Origin: Ligustrum vulgare
Taxonomy: Eukaryota > Streptophyta > Magnoliopsida > Lamiales > Oleaceae
Direction: 5' to 3'
Length of the DNA: 64,000 nt
Assembly (NCBI GenBank): GCA_963555705.1
Contig: OY743179.1
Location: 24,988,192 to 25,052,191 of the forward strand
Shown here: piece after piece, positions 44,358 to 55,091 of the stretch
Position numbering within the stretch: position 1 is the stretch's first letter
Layout: each line of letters begins with the position of its first letter
Notes under the pieces: model-generated
What the model was told of the DNA's origin: nothing
The model's input: only the letters and a program-made list of their open reading frames with translations
Databases searched by the model: none
Position numbers and translations under genes: made by a program

Positions 44358-46867
44358 TGTTAAGTATTAAAATTCCACATCGAATAAAGATGAAAATATT
44401 GATCTATTTATAAGAGTTTGAGCTACTCCTTTTAATAAGATTGGTCTTTTAAGAGTGTTGGATATTGGTTTAATAAATCTAGAAATTGGTTAAATATTGA
44501 AAACCGACTACAGTGACTTCGTGTCGACTTCGGCCAAAATACTCAACCCCTACTCAATCCGTTTAGACAAATTAGTTTACCTTTTCGCCGCTTCGGGGCG
44601 CACAAACGATGATCGAATGATTAAATCTCGGTTTGGTGTAAAATGATTAAATCGGTTTGACGTAAAGTTGCGCAATCGCACGGCTTATAAGTGTGCGGTC
44701 TCACGGTTGTCTGGAAAATGTGTGTCTTTTTGAAGAGTTGTTTGGTTTGGAAGGGTTGCATTGTTTGACTCCCATCACTTCATCTACAACCCTTCATACT
44801 CTATAAATAGGACCATTGGGGGGATTCTATTACACACATCAATGATATGCAATATCACTATCATTCTTTTCTATCCTCTTAAATCAATATTATTACATTT
44901 TGTTGCATAATTTTGATATTCTTGTTCATTTCATTTTTGGAGTACAAAAGCCAACATTCTGATTCGTTGTACTTGTATTTTGAAGTGTTACAAATACAAG
45001 TAATTGTCGTTGTATCTTGTGAGTCGATTGCCATAATCCGTTGGCACCGTTGTAAGACAAATTCGACTTTGTTGGATATTGGTTAATAAATCGAGAATTG
45101 GAAATCGATTAAAGTGACTTCGTGTCGATTTCGGCCAAATACTCAAAAGCTAGACTCAATCCGTTTGGGCAAAATTGTTTGCCACTTCGCCGCTTCGGGG
45201 CGCACAAACGGGGATCGACCTGCCCGGTCAGGTCGCGGGGGTCGAGGGGGCAGCGCCCCCGAAAGAGAATTTTGATTTCTCTGTATGTATTGAAGGGTAT
45301 ATTTGACAATTCGAAAACCAATATCGGATGAATGAGAAATTACGAAAAAGGACGAAAATCAGGTCAAAATATTTGACCGTGCGGCCGCATGGTTCGTAAA
45401 CCGTGCGATCACACGTCAATTTATTTTTTGGATTTTTGAGTAAGACCATGCGACCGCACGGTTGTCCGGCCAAAAGACACATTTTCATAAAGGTGCATGG
45501 TTTGGACCTCAACCACTTCATCCACACCCTTTCATGGTCTATATATAGGACCCTTTGGGTGTCCTATTCCTCACTTTTTGATATGCAAAACATCTCAACA
45601 TCCTCACTTCTCTCCAAAATCAAATCATTTCATTTGTTTTGATATTCTTTCATTCCATCATTTGGAGTACATAAGACAAATTTGGTTCGTTGTACTTGTA
45701 TTTTAGAGTGCTACAAACACAAGTGAAGCCGTTGTATCTTGGGAGTCGATTTCCGTTATCTGTAGGCACCGTTGCGGGGCAAATTCGACTTAAGGACAAA
45801 AAGTCCAACTCTTGCCTCGGCTTTGTCCTTATTCTTCTTCTTCTTCTTATTTGTGTTTTTCCTTGCCGTTACTCTGTCCAAATTTCGGCTTGGATTTACA
45901 AACTTTCAATATTTGGCGTCACTATTCACAAATCCACCCAACAGATTTAAGGACAATGTGTTCAATACTTGCCTCGACTTTCCCCATTTCTTCTATTTTC
46001 TTATTTTTCTTGTCGTTATACCATCCATTTGTCGGCACGGATTTCATATAAATATTATATTTCTTTGGTGTCACTATATATACAAAATATTCCAACGAGG
46101 ATAGACTCTCAAATTTTAACATGTTATCAGAGTCAGGGTGAACAGAAACTTGTACTCACGTAAAATTCAATAAATACAATTCTTTTCTTTCATCATGATT
46201 TCATTATCCTTTACACCAAAAAATTAATTCTTCATCATCTCATGTTATCTTCCACCAAATATATCATATTAAATTCAGAAAATATAAATAAAAAATCCTA
46301 TTCGCACAAAATTAAAAAAAAAAAAACACACACACACACACACAACAACAAAAGAATTCATACAAAAAATAACGTATGAATTCATTGCTAATCAAAAGTC
46401 CAAATTATCGGCACATTTTCTGAAAAATTGCTCAAGACACAACTCAAATAATATGGGATACACAAGATTCACAAAAAAAGGACGAATCCACAATATTACA
46501 ACAGGTGGCATATTTTCACAAGGATGAAGATAAAAAAAAAAAAAAAAATGCTGGTTTTTCAAGAAATCGGTTCCCAAAGTAGTTTTCAATTTTCAAGAAC
46601 AAACTATGCTTTAGCCTCAGCATAGTTTGATGGAGGATGTTAGAAAAAAAAATGAAGATAAAATAAGATAATGAGACTCAAATTCAAATAGAAAAAAAGC
46701 GCAACAAGATGAAAAGATAGTGTTTAAAAGAACTACCATCTTGAGATGACATGTTAAGGAATAAAATCTCACATCAAATAAAGATAAAAATTTTGATCAA
46801 TTTATAAGGATTTTTGTTATTTTTCTTAACAAGGTTGATATTTTAAGATGAACCCCAAATCTTAACA
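44358..46867 (+). mobile_element. TRIM copy 2, split by a solo LTR
   Basis: The first LTR starts TGTTAAGTATTAAAATTCC at 44358 and breaks at about 44455. Its end (AGACTCTCAAATTTTAACA) and a primer-site-like TGTTATCAGAG lie at 46103-46131. The second LTR is 46752-46867, starting TGTTAAGGAATAAAATCTC and ending CTTAACA. Similarity to the TRIM at 26217-26563 is clear throughout. The interior is non-coding, with A-rich and (CA)n tracts (46326-46344). Confidence 0.75.
44456..46097 (+). mobile_element. Solo LTR (Copia-like) with a partial tandem duplication, inserted in the TRIM
   Basis: It starts TGTTGGATAT and ends with the near-complement ATATTCCAACG. The first about 614 bp (44456-45069) are repeated from 45070, sharing GTGACTTCGTGTCGA, GCTTCGGGGCGCACAAAC and CTATAAATAGGA/CTATATATAGGA promoter TATA boxes. 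The flanks AAGAG (44451-44455) and AGGAT (46098-46102) are both one change from AAGAT, which the intact TRIM sequence has at this point. Two ~160-bp subrepeats starting TTAAGGACAA lie at about 45791 and 45948. A GC-rich palindromic stretch (GGGGGCAGCGCCCCC) is at 45246-45261. Confidence 0.7.
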
Positions 46868-47689
46868 TTATATAGAATTAAATTAAATAAGACACAGTAA
46901 AATTTAACTGATTCTTATAAGAGAGTGCCGTCGTTGATCCATTGGAAAACCTTAAAATTGGTTTGATCACTCGCAAATGGATTATTCCATCTCTTTATCA
47001 ATTGATTCACTTTTGAAGTTTTATATTTAATTAATTATAGTACCTATTGCATCTCGACCAGTCGAGATCACTTATTATTGATTTTTTTTTTCTTTAGTAG
47101 ATATTCGATACGTTACGTGTCAAAAAAAAGGTTGTACCTTGATTGTTGCTACACCAAGAAGTGCACGAATGTACTTACTGCCATAAACATTGTAGTCCAA
47201 AAGGGTTAGATCTTCTTCTTCTTTTAACAGAAGAGCCTGGCCTGAGATTGTAACGTTAGAGTCCCACAGGCCACAATCCAGCGCACGTGCGCCCCCCACA
47301 CGTTACGGTTCGTGTGGGTCCCACCTCAAGAAATGCTTTCCCAACAGTGCAGTGTCGACTAGTTTGCCCGTCGGCATTTTTTCTCTTTTATTTTTGTGTA
47401 AAAATAATTACCTATATGAAATCACTTAATTGACTTTTAGTCTTCCAGCTCTGAAATTCACAAATTCACACCGCACTGATATTTATGTGGATGTAATTAG
47501 TATGAATAGGCCGTGGGAGAAAGAGAGCGGTAGTTGATGGTTTCTCTTTCTTTCACGCATTCTCTCTAAAACATTTTCGTTCATCTCTCTAGACTCTTGA
47601 CCAATATGTTGATCATTAGTTCTGTTTTTTGTACGCATCTGTGTTGAATATATTTTGAGTCAGTTTTCATTAAAAAAAATTAGAGAGAG
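46868..47689 (+). promoter_or_regulatory. Upstream region of the DUF1336 gene: G-box and TCP-type site
   Basis: Between the TRIM and the start codon. GCGCACGTGCGC at 47281-47292 is a perfect palindrome with a CACGTG G-box core, bound by plant bZIP/bHLH factors. GTGGGTCCCAC at 47314-47324 matches the palindromic TCP consensus GTGGGNCCCAC. A CT-rich stretch (47540-47600) looks like the 5' leader. The function is inferred from motif identity and position, about 370-400 bp before the ATG. Confidence 0.5.
47131..47300 (-). other. Exon-like open fragment of unknown gene, upstream of the DUF1336 gene
   Basis: On the minus strand about 56 codons are open and look coding: CGLWDSNVTISGQALLL, then KEEEDLTLLDYNVYGSKYI and RALLGVATIK, followed by a donor-like AAG-GTACAA. 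An in-frame TAA lies just before. I cannot name the family. It could be an exon of a divergent gene whose remainder is lost, or a captured fragment. It overlaps the G-box. Confidence 0.35.
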
Positions 47690-50600
47690 ATGGGGGCATG
47701 TGTTTCTGGGCCTAAGAATTGCGTTGGAGGTAATTATAAATCGGGAGTTTCAAGAATGAAGAATAGGAAGAGAAGGAAAGCCATGAAGAGAAGTAATCCT
47801 TATCACGTCTCTAATCGATCGTTGCCGTTGGATCGTCCCTTCAACAATCCCACTTTCCATGGTTTTTTTTTCTCACTCTATACATCTTTATATATATTTA
47901 TTTTTCATATTAATTGATTCTATTGTGTATATCTGTGTATATGAATATTTATTGTGTGGCTAGTTTCGTGGTGGGTTAGAGAGTAATAATCGATTAGACA
48001 AGAAAAACGAAGTTAAAATCTTATTTGCTCAATTGTGTTGAGTATTGCATGCCAAAAATATTGATGGAGTTGGTATTTAGAATTGTTGATCTGGGGTTAT
48101 GAATTATTTGAATTTGTGGAGTTCGTATTTAGGATTGTTGATCTGGGGCTATGAATTAGGATTATTGGAATTTGTGGAGTTTCGATGATTGACAGTCTTT
48201 AAGTTGTACTGCATTGTGAAACGTGATTAAATTTGGGGATAGCAAGATATTGAAGGTAGATGGTTTTCATATGAGATCGTTTCTTTTGAATTATATACCG
48301 TGGATCTAGCTATGAAGGGAAGGGAGTAACGGAAAATGATTTATGCAGCCGACCTCACAATTTATAAGGAACAAGAATTAACATTACGTATAGGTAAGGG
48401 GGATAGGTAATCGGGTTACTACTGAAGTTTTGGTTTATATATCTAGCAAAACTAAATGTACTTCCTGTAGGAATGCAAGGTTAGTAACCAAAGGAACTTG
48501 AACTTTTGGGATCTGCATAATGAGAGAAAATAGAAGATAAATGGAATAAAGGGGAATATACCGCTCGAGTCCTTTTACGGTAATTGCACTGAATAAGGCT
48601 TAAACTGTGATTAATGGAGGAAGCCGCATAATCGAGCTGGAAACTTGTTAATTGTGAATTGTGCAATTATATTGTTTATATATGGGATGGTATATAGACA
48701 ATATCGGTGTCTAGCTCGTCCTTGATTTTATAACTAATCAGGATTGAAACTATCTTTCCCTGGTGATGTTAAATTTTTTTAACTGCCTATGATGTTAAGT
48801 TAACCATTCTGCAACGATTCAGTCTTTGGGGAAATATGAGCAGAGTTATATGTCTTCATTGCCATTTGTTGATTAATTTTATAATAATTGACTTGTGGCT
48901 TATATTATAGCGACGATGTCGTGACATTGTAAATCAAAGCTATTAATGGTAGAAAGTTTCAAATTATAAATTTATCACTGAAATAAAGGAGGGATTAATA
49001 TCTCAAATCAAATATATGACCAATCATTTCCTCATCTTTGAAGTCATTAGGTTTTGCTTGACTAAATTTATTCACACTTGCAATGGCACTCGCAGGAAGT
49101 GTTGAAGAAGCATGGTTTGATTCTGCTCCAGTACTTGAGTCTGACTGGAGTGATGAAGATTTCGAAAGCGCTCCCGATGGTACACCATACTTGTACTTTT
49201 GTTAACTTCATCCTTCTTATACCTTCAACAATAATAGCATGTTTCATATGAAGGATTGATGGGGAATCATTAACTGTATGAAGAAGGGAAACGAAGCTCT
49301 TAATAAACATGCACTAATACTTATATTAAACTATACAGATATGCTCTCTCAGAGTGGCTTTGATGGGGAATCATTAACTGGTCATTCTGCTCGCAACTCG
49401 GTCAGTGACACAGCAAGAGTGAAATCTGATGGACCTCTAAACGAGATAAAGCCTGTGTTCGCTGAAGAAATCTGCTCGTCCTCCGGAGAAAATGCTGGCC
49501 GGGAGGGCAGCTTGTTGGACGATTGCGGAATTCTTCCACACAACTGCTTGCCTTTTCTTGCTACTGTCCCGTCAGTTGAAAAGAAAACATCCTTGAGCTC
49601 TAGTCCTCCAAGTGCAAAGAAAAAGGCTGCCTTGAAACTTTCTTTTAAATGGAAGGAAGCACATCATAAAGCGACTTTATGTGAGTACGACTAAAATTTA
49701 TTATATTGATTCATTTTAGCACAAATTATATGGAATCACACGAATATTTCTGTTTTGTATTATAATTCTTTTGTGTTCTTTTTCATTCATAATTATGTTA
49801 TAAATGATTCACGTCTCATACAATTCGATGGAAGTGGTGAGTCTAGGTATAGACCTTTTCTCTTGGGTTGAAGATGGTGTACGAGTCCCTTCTTCTTAAG
49901 GGATTTAAGTAGTGGAGATTTGTTGGCCATTTGTATTGTAATTTTTGTTATCTATGCATATTTTATATATTTATTTATAGTCAATATACAAAATTGTGGT
50001 GGGCTGTTACTGTTAGTGGGGATTTTCAAATTTCAAAGGTAATCATTTATAATTTATGGTGTATTTCAGTTTCTTCAAAGGCACTTCTGCAAAGACCTCT
50101 AGCTGGTTCGCAAGTGCCTTTCTGTCCCTTAGGAAAGAGAGTAATTGATAGCTGGTCGAACATTGAGCCAAGCACTTTCAAAGTTAGGGGAAAGAATTAT
50201 ATCAGGTGCGTAAAATGTACTAATTTCTATACATTATTATGCACATGAATATTGGTCAAGATATTTTGTGTTTACGTCTTTCTTTGCAAATTTTCTATGC
50301 AGGGATAAGAGGAAGGAGTTTGCTCCTACTTGTGCTGCGTATTATCCTTCTGGCGTTGATGTATTTATATCTCAGAGAAAAATTGATCATGTAGCTCGGT
50401 TTGTGGAACTTCCCGTTTGTGAATCTTCCAGGACACTTCCACCTATTCTTGTTGTGAATGTTCAGGTATTCCCGCTTTTTAGGATGTCTACAATCTAACA
50501 AGCTGACCGTAATATGTTAGTAACAGGATTGGGTGAGTTAGACCCAAAGTTTTTCCATTTTGCAAACACATGTAGCTATGCTATATATAACGCACAGTTT

Positions 50601-52016
50601 AGCTAATAAAATTTTGAAATATGCATAAATATCATGTATGAGAAAATAATGTAATCACAATTCCATTGCTGAAAATAATTTGGTGACGAGACTGTGCCAG
50701 GAAGATTTGAAGCGATTTGATCACTCAAATTCCATTGCTGGAACTTTCTATGCACGAAAATTGATCTTTTTTAGTGCATAACAGAACTGCATGTTGTATA
50801 CATTTCTAGAAATAGGAGTTAACTTATTTTTATTCTTCTTATATTAATAGCCATAGTCATCGTTTTCTGGTTTTGCAGATTCCATTATATCCCGCGGCAA
50901 TTTTTCAGGGTGAAAACGATGGGGAAGGAATAAGTTATGTTTTGTATTTTAAACTTTCAGAGAGCTATACCAAGGAACTTCCAACTCACTTTCAAGAAAG
51001 TATTAGGGTAAGTTGAAATCTATGAATCATTCACTTGTGGCAAGTTTGGTTGTTAATGCAGACAAATTGAGCAATTCACTTTTTGATCTGTGATGGTATG
51101 CTGAATGAATTTCGAGTATATCATTTGGTCGATCTTGGACGTGTGGCTTCTCAATGTATTTGATTTATTTTCATAAACATCTTTGATTACAGAGATTAAT
51201 TGATGATGAAGTAGAGAAAGTTAAAGGATTCCCCCTAGACACAATTGTACCCTTCAGGGAGAGGTTAAAGATATTGGGCCGTGTAGCAAATGTGGAAGAT
51301 CTTCGTCTGAATGCAGCAGAAAGGAAACTCATGCATGCATACAACGAGAAACCCGTTCTTTCACGCCCTCAACATGAATTTTACTTTGTAAGTTCGAGTC
51401 TTATCTCATGCTACAGTCATATACTAGTTTGTTGATCTTAAACAGCATGCGCTGTTCTATAGTACCGTTACAGTTCAGCAAATTGCATATAACGTCCACA
51501 ATTGACACCATAATCCTTACCCACCGTATATGTGGGATTGACATGTGTCACAAAAAAATTATTTATGTCACATGGCAGACTCATACACAAGGTGGATAAG
51601 TATTATAGTACACATTGTGGGGCACTATATCCTTACTGTACAGTTCAATTAGTCGGGTTAATATATAAATTTTGCATTTGTTTGCAGGGTGAAAATTATT
51701 TCGAGATCGATCTGGATATGCATAGATTCAGCTACATATCTCGAAAGGGGTTCGAGACGTTCTTTGATAGGCTAAAGCACTGCATCTTGGATTTCGGCCT
51801 CACGATCCAGGCAAGTCTTGAATTATTCGACGCTTATTTTTTGCCAAAATATTTCTCTGGATTTGTCTCATATTTTTATATATATGTTACATATTCATGC
51901 ACCAGGGTAACAAGGCTGAAGAATTGCCAGAGCAGATCTTATGTTGTGTGAGGTTAAATGAAATTGATTATGTGAATTACCAGCAACTTGGGTTTTTTCA
52001 AGAATCCCTTGAATAG
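47690..52016 (+). CDS. DUF1336 / EDR2 C-terminal domain protein, nine exons
   Basis: Exons: 47690-47861, 49096-49179, 49339-49680, 50070-50205, 50303-50465, 50879-51007, 51193-51387, 51688-51810, 51906-52016. They join in frame to 1455 bp, 484 residues plus TAG. The N-terminus MGACVS suits N-myristoylation (Gly2) and palmitoylation (Cys4), hence membrane attachment, and is followed by a basic stretch ([12 protein letters not shown]). SVEEAWFDS leads into a serine-rich linker. From about residue 200 comes the DUF1336 domain: [84 protein letters not shown] and [16 protein letters not shown]. The domain is shared with EDR2, a negative regulator of plant defence that also has START and PH domains; those are absent here, so the exact role is unknown. 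Introns are GT-AG except the last, which is GC-AG. An intact gene, no frame breaks. Confidence 0.93.
48066..48181. repeat. Tandem duplication of about 52 bp in intron 1
   Basis: GGAGTTGGTATTTAGAATTG (48066) and GGAGTTCGTATTTAGGATTG (48118) begin two consecutive units that both contain TTGTTGATCTGGGG. Confidence 0.8.
51485..51632. mobile_element. MITE in intron 7 of the DUF1336 gene
   Basis: The two halves are an imperfect inverted repeat of about 60 bp: GCATATAACGTCCACAATTG at the left and, on the complement from the right, GGATATAGTGCCCCACAATG. A second copy lies at 56939-57079 with the same organisation (GGATATGGTTCCC ... GGGCACTATATCC). No clear TSD was found. It lies well away from the splice sites. 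Confidence 0.7.
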
Positions 52017-52691
52017 ATTCACAAATGATGTAATGATCATAACAGATGATGATAAATAAATGCAAATTGTCTACAACAAAAGCTATTTCGTATCTACTGA
52101 ACTACCTCGTCTAAAAGTTTTAATTACTAGAAAAATTTCATAAAATTGTCTTTCGCACATTCTTCATGTGCACGTTGGATTCGTTTTGGTTGAAATGCTA
52201 AGCAGAACAACTTTCATAATACATAACGACTAGATTTTTACTTAATTCTTTTACTGACTTTGATGTCATATTAAGCTCTTGTTTGGTGGAGATTAAAATT
52301 AGATATTTCGTTGATCTCGATAACCTTGTTTACCTGATAAAATATGCTGTGATACTTCCTGCTGGAACATTGTCTGCCAGCAAATTGATTATGAGGATCA
52401 ACATTGCTTAAAGTGATTGTTTTTATATAATTCGGTTTAAAAATACACAAGGAAAATATGTATCACAAATAAATACAAGAAAAATTATAGCAAAAATAAC
52501 AATGAATTAAGTGTCATTTTAAATGAATTTGAGGTTAAGAGCATGATTAATTTTCCCTTGATTCGTCTAACATTATATTGTGAACATAGGAGACCATGTG
52601 CCTTCCTGTTGCCAAGGTCGATATTGATATTAGAAGCCGTCAAGAGTTCACTGTAAATTTATTCTAGCACTCTTAGTTGAAAAATTAACAA
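52017..52691 (+). other. 3' untranslated region and downstream intergenic
   Basis: An AATAAA polyadenylation-type signal lies at 52055-52060, about 40 bp after the stop codon. The remainder is AT-rich without a recognisable feature. Confidence 0.5.
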
Positions 52692-53084
52692 TTAAACTAT
52701 TAAGATCAATTTTTTTCTAACATATGTTTTCCAATAGAAATCATTGTCAATACATTCAATCTTTCTTTCTTTCTTTCTTGTGACTTCGACCGAAGAAGGT
52801 TTTATCAATTTCAACTTTGAGAAGCTTCTCTCAGCGTAGACATCTGTAGCTGGTATAGTCAATAGCATTCTATAAGCGATCCACATGTTTGAAAAACAAC
52901 TCTCCATCATCTTTAAATAATCTAACACTTCAATTGCCTTTTTGGTCTCTTTTGGTAAACATTTCAAAAGTTTCAGCTCAGAAAATAACTCTTGGCTACC
53001 AATATCAGAATATATGTCGTGCTTCAAAAATTTTGCAAGCTTATTACAAGAACGCTTCAAAGAATCGTCCTCTGCAGAATGCAA
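52692..53084 (-). pseudogene. hAT transposase C-terminal remnant (TTF/ZMYM-like group)
   Basis: Minus-strand frame of 130 codons. ELKLLKCLPKETKKAIEVL and NMWIAYRMLLTIPATD, followed by VYAERSFSKLKLIK, match the hATC dimerisation region of plant hAT transposases whose full form reads ILLTIPVTVASAERSFSKLKLIK. The normal continuation (K..LRS.M...RL..L) is replaced by basic low-complexity residues. The N-terminal zinc finger and catalytic parts are missing upstream. No element termini were found, so this is a relic. Confidence 0.8.
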
Positions 53085-53185
53085 TTTCTTTAAATCAAAT
53101 AAAAAACCAAAAAAAACTTCACATATTTGAAGTTGTTCGAACCCAGACTTTAGGGATGAAAGAACGTAGATATGTGATTCGTGAA

Positions 53186-53315
53186 AGAGAATAGAGAGAA
53201 ATAGAGATAATTTATTACTTGTAGGAAGAAGAGTGAAGAATACTAGAAGCAGAGAATAGAGAGAAATAGAGATAATTTATTACTTGTAGGAAGAAGAGTG
53301 AAGAATACTAGGGAT
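53186..53315. repeat. Tandem duplication, 65-bp period
   Basis: Two nearly identical units start AGAGAATAGAGAGAAATAG at 53186 and 53251 and run through TTATTACTTGTAGGAAGAAG to GAATACTAG. Near identity implies a recent event. Confidence 0.9.
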
Positions 53316-53992
53316 TTCACACCTGGAGAATCTTCTACAGTCTAGAAGAGTTAGGGATGACAAAAAATCCATTGAATTCGATACTCGCGAAAACTCCACC
53401 CGAATGGATCACCTGTGCCTAAATGAGCCTATCAGCCTATGGACTATTAAAACTCACTATAGGTGTGTTTATTTAGAAAAAATACTCATACTCGACTCTC
53501 ATATCCATTATTTTGCTCAAAAATAACAATTAAAATGAAAATTTTGAAAGATTGAAACTCTAATCGTGACACTTCATTTCTCTAATCCTTTGTCATCTGA
53601 ACATTATATTCGAAGTTTTTTAATTTTGCCTGGATTTCCTTCTCAAAAGACTTCAATTGGTACGCACAAGAAATATGCCAATTTGGCGGCTTTTAATTCA
53701 ATTTCTCGTGGAGTCAAATTCTCATCGGTTCGAGTCAAGGAAATAGCCCATTGGCCTCTAATATTCATATAAAGGACATGACGAGCATAAATACTCTCTT
53801 TAATTTATATTCTACCGGACTGAATAGAGTCATCTAACAGGAGAAATATTTTTCATTCCTTAGCCGAAAAGATATGTGGCCAAGAAAGAGAAAGAGGGAC
53901 TAAGTAGAACAGAATTTACTGGGTGGTAGAGTTCGGGCATCTGCTATTGATCACAAGCATGCAACATAAAAACTACTTACTACATTATAGTA
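53316..53992. other. Intergenic, possible truncated hAT MITE end
   Basis: At 53347 TTAGGGATGACAAAAAATCC resembles the left ends of the hAT MITEs in this window, with a following CTCGCGAAAACTCC. No right end or TSD was found. The remainder holds no gene. Confidence 0.3.
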
Positions 53993-54000
53993 CTCTCCGC

Positions 54001-54543
54001 TAGGGGTGGGCGTGGGTTGGGTTGGGTCGGTTTTTTGCCCAACCCGAACCAACCCACTATGGTCGGGTTGATAAAAAATCAACTCAACCCAACCCAAACA
54101 TGAGTTCAAACCCAACCCAATCAAGTTTCGGTCGGGTTGGGTGATTTGGGCTTTGGTCCAATTAAATAAAATTCTTAGAAAATTAAAAAATTATGCCCAT
54201 AAATCAACTATTAACTCAAATAAATTATGTACAATACAATAAGCTCAAATATAATAAATTGAATATTTGCTAATAAAACTAAAATATGTTCAAATTATAT
54301 TTGAGTTTCATCCAAATTAAAAATGGATTTAAGATTCTTGAAATTTAAATGTTCTTATATTTTTTAAATTTTGATTGGGTTGGGTTGGGTTGGGTTGGGT
54401 TGGGTTTATCATCCAACCCACAACCCAACTCAACCCAAACAATTTTTTTTTTTTTTTATAACCCAACCCCACCCAATTTTCATCAAAACCCAACCCAACC
54501 CGATCGGGTTGGGTTGGGTTGGGCGGGTTGATGTCCATCCCTA
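54001..54543. mobile_element. hAT MITE, GGGTTGGG family (copy 2)
   Basis: Ends are TAGGGGTGGGCGTGGG and GATGTCCATCCCTA. CTCTCCGC at 53993-54000 is repeated exactly at 54544-54551. It is related in opposite orientation to 13840-14332, sharing GGGTTGGG arrays at both ends and the AT-rich core. Overlapping short frames of N, P and G residues reflect the repeats and are not genes. Confidence 0.92.
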
Positions 54544-54827
54544 CTCTCCGCCCTTCTGATTTAAATGGGGATGAAAGACGAAAAATGCAGTGAACGAAAC
54601 ATAATTTTTGTGGCAAGAATGTAAAATATGAAATTTTGTTTAAAATTCAATTTTCTTCACTTACCAAAACATAAACATAAACATAAACTAGCTAATTAAT
54701 TTTAAAATGGATATAAAAGCATGTCCAAGAATATCTCGCATTTCTTACATGGGCATATAAGTCTAATACAGGGGTAACAAAATCTTTCGTGTGTATGGTA
54801 TGCATTTGTCAAATCCGATCCATTGTC

Positions 54828-55083
54828 TAAGATGGCAAAAAACCTGATCCAAATGAAGCGAAAAAATAGTCCTCACAGGTCAGCAGGGTGGAATTGGGAG
54901 AACGAGCGGGTCACGAGGCGATTTTGGTAGCCCGGCCCCAGATTATTATTTAAAAAATATATAAAATTAAAAAAATAATAATAAAAAAAATTAAACGAGA
55001 CAGTAAACGGGACGTGGATTTGGGATAAAAAAAATTTTGCAGAGTAGGGGTACCCCGACTGAACCTGTCCGTTTCCATCACTA
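54828..55083. mobile_element. hAT MITE, TAGTGATGGC family (copy 2)
   Basis: Ends are TAAGATGGCAAAAAACC and GTTTCCATCACTA. CCATTGTC at 54820-54827 is repeated exactly at 55084-55091. It is in opposite orientation to the copy at 29934-30269. Confidence 0.88.
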
Positions 55084-55091
55084 CCATTGTC

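Noticed and set aside
44456..46097. Cassandra-type TRIM with 5S rRNA in the LTR
   Set aside because: The GC-rich part contains no 5S internal promoter words; only TATA boxes and GGGGGCAGCGCCCCC were seen.
54370..54530. GGGTTGGG runs as interstitial telomere repeats
   Set aside because: The unit is not the plant TTTAGGG repeat, and the array is bounded by hAT ends with an 8-bp TSD.
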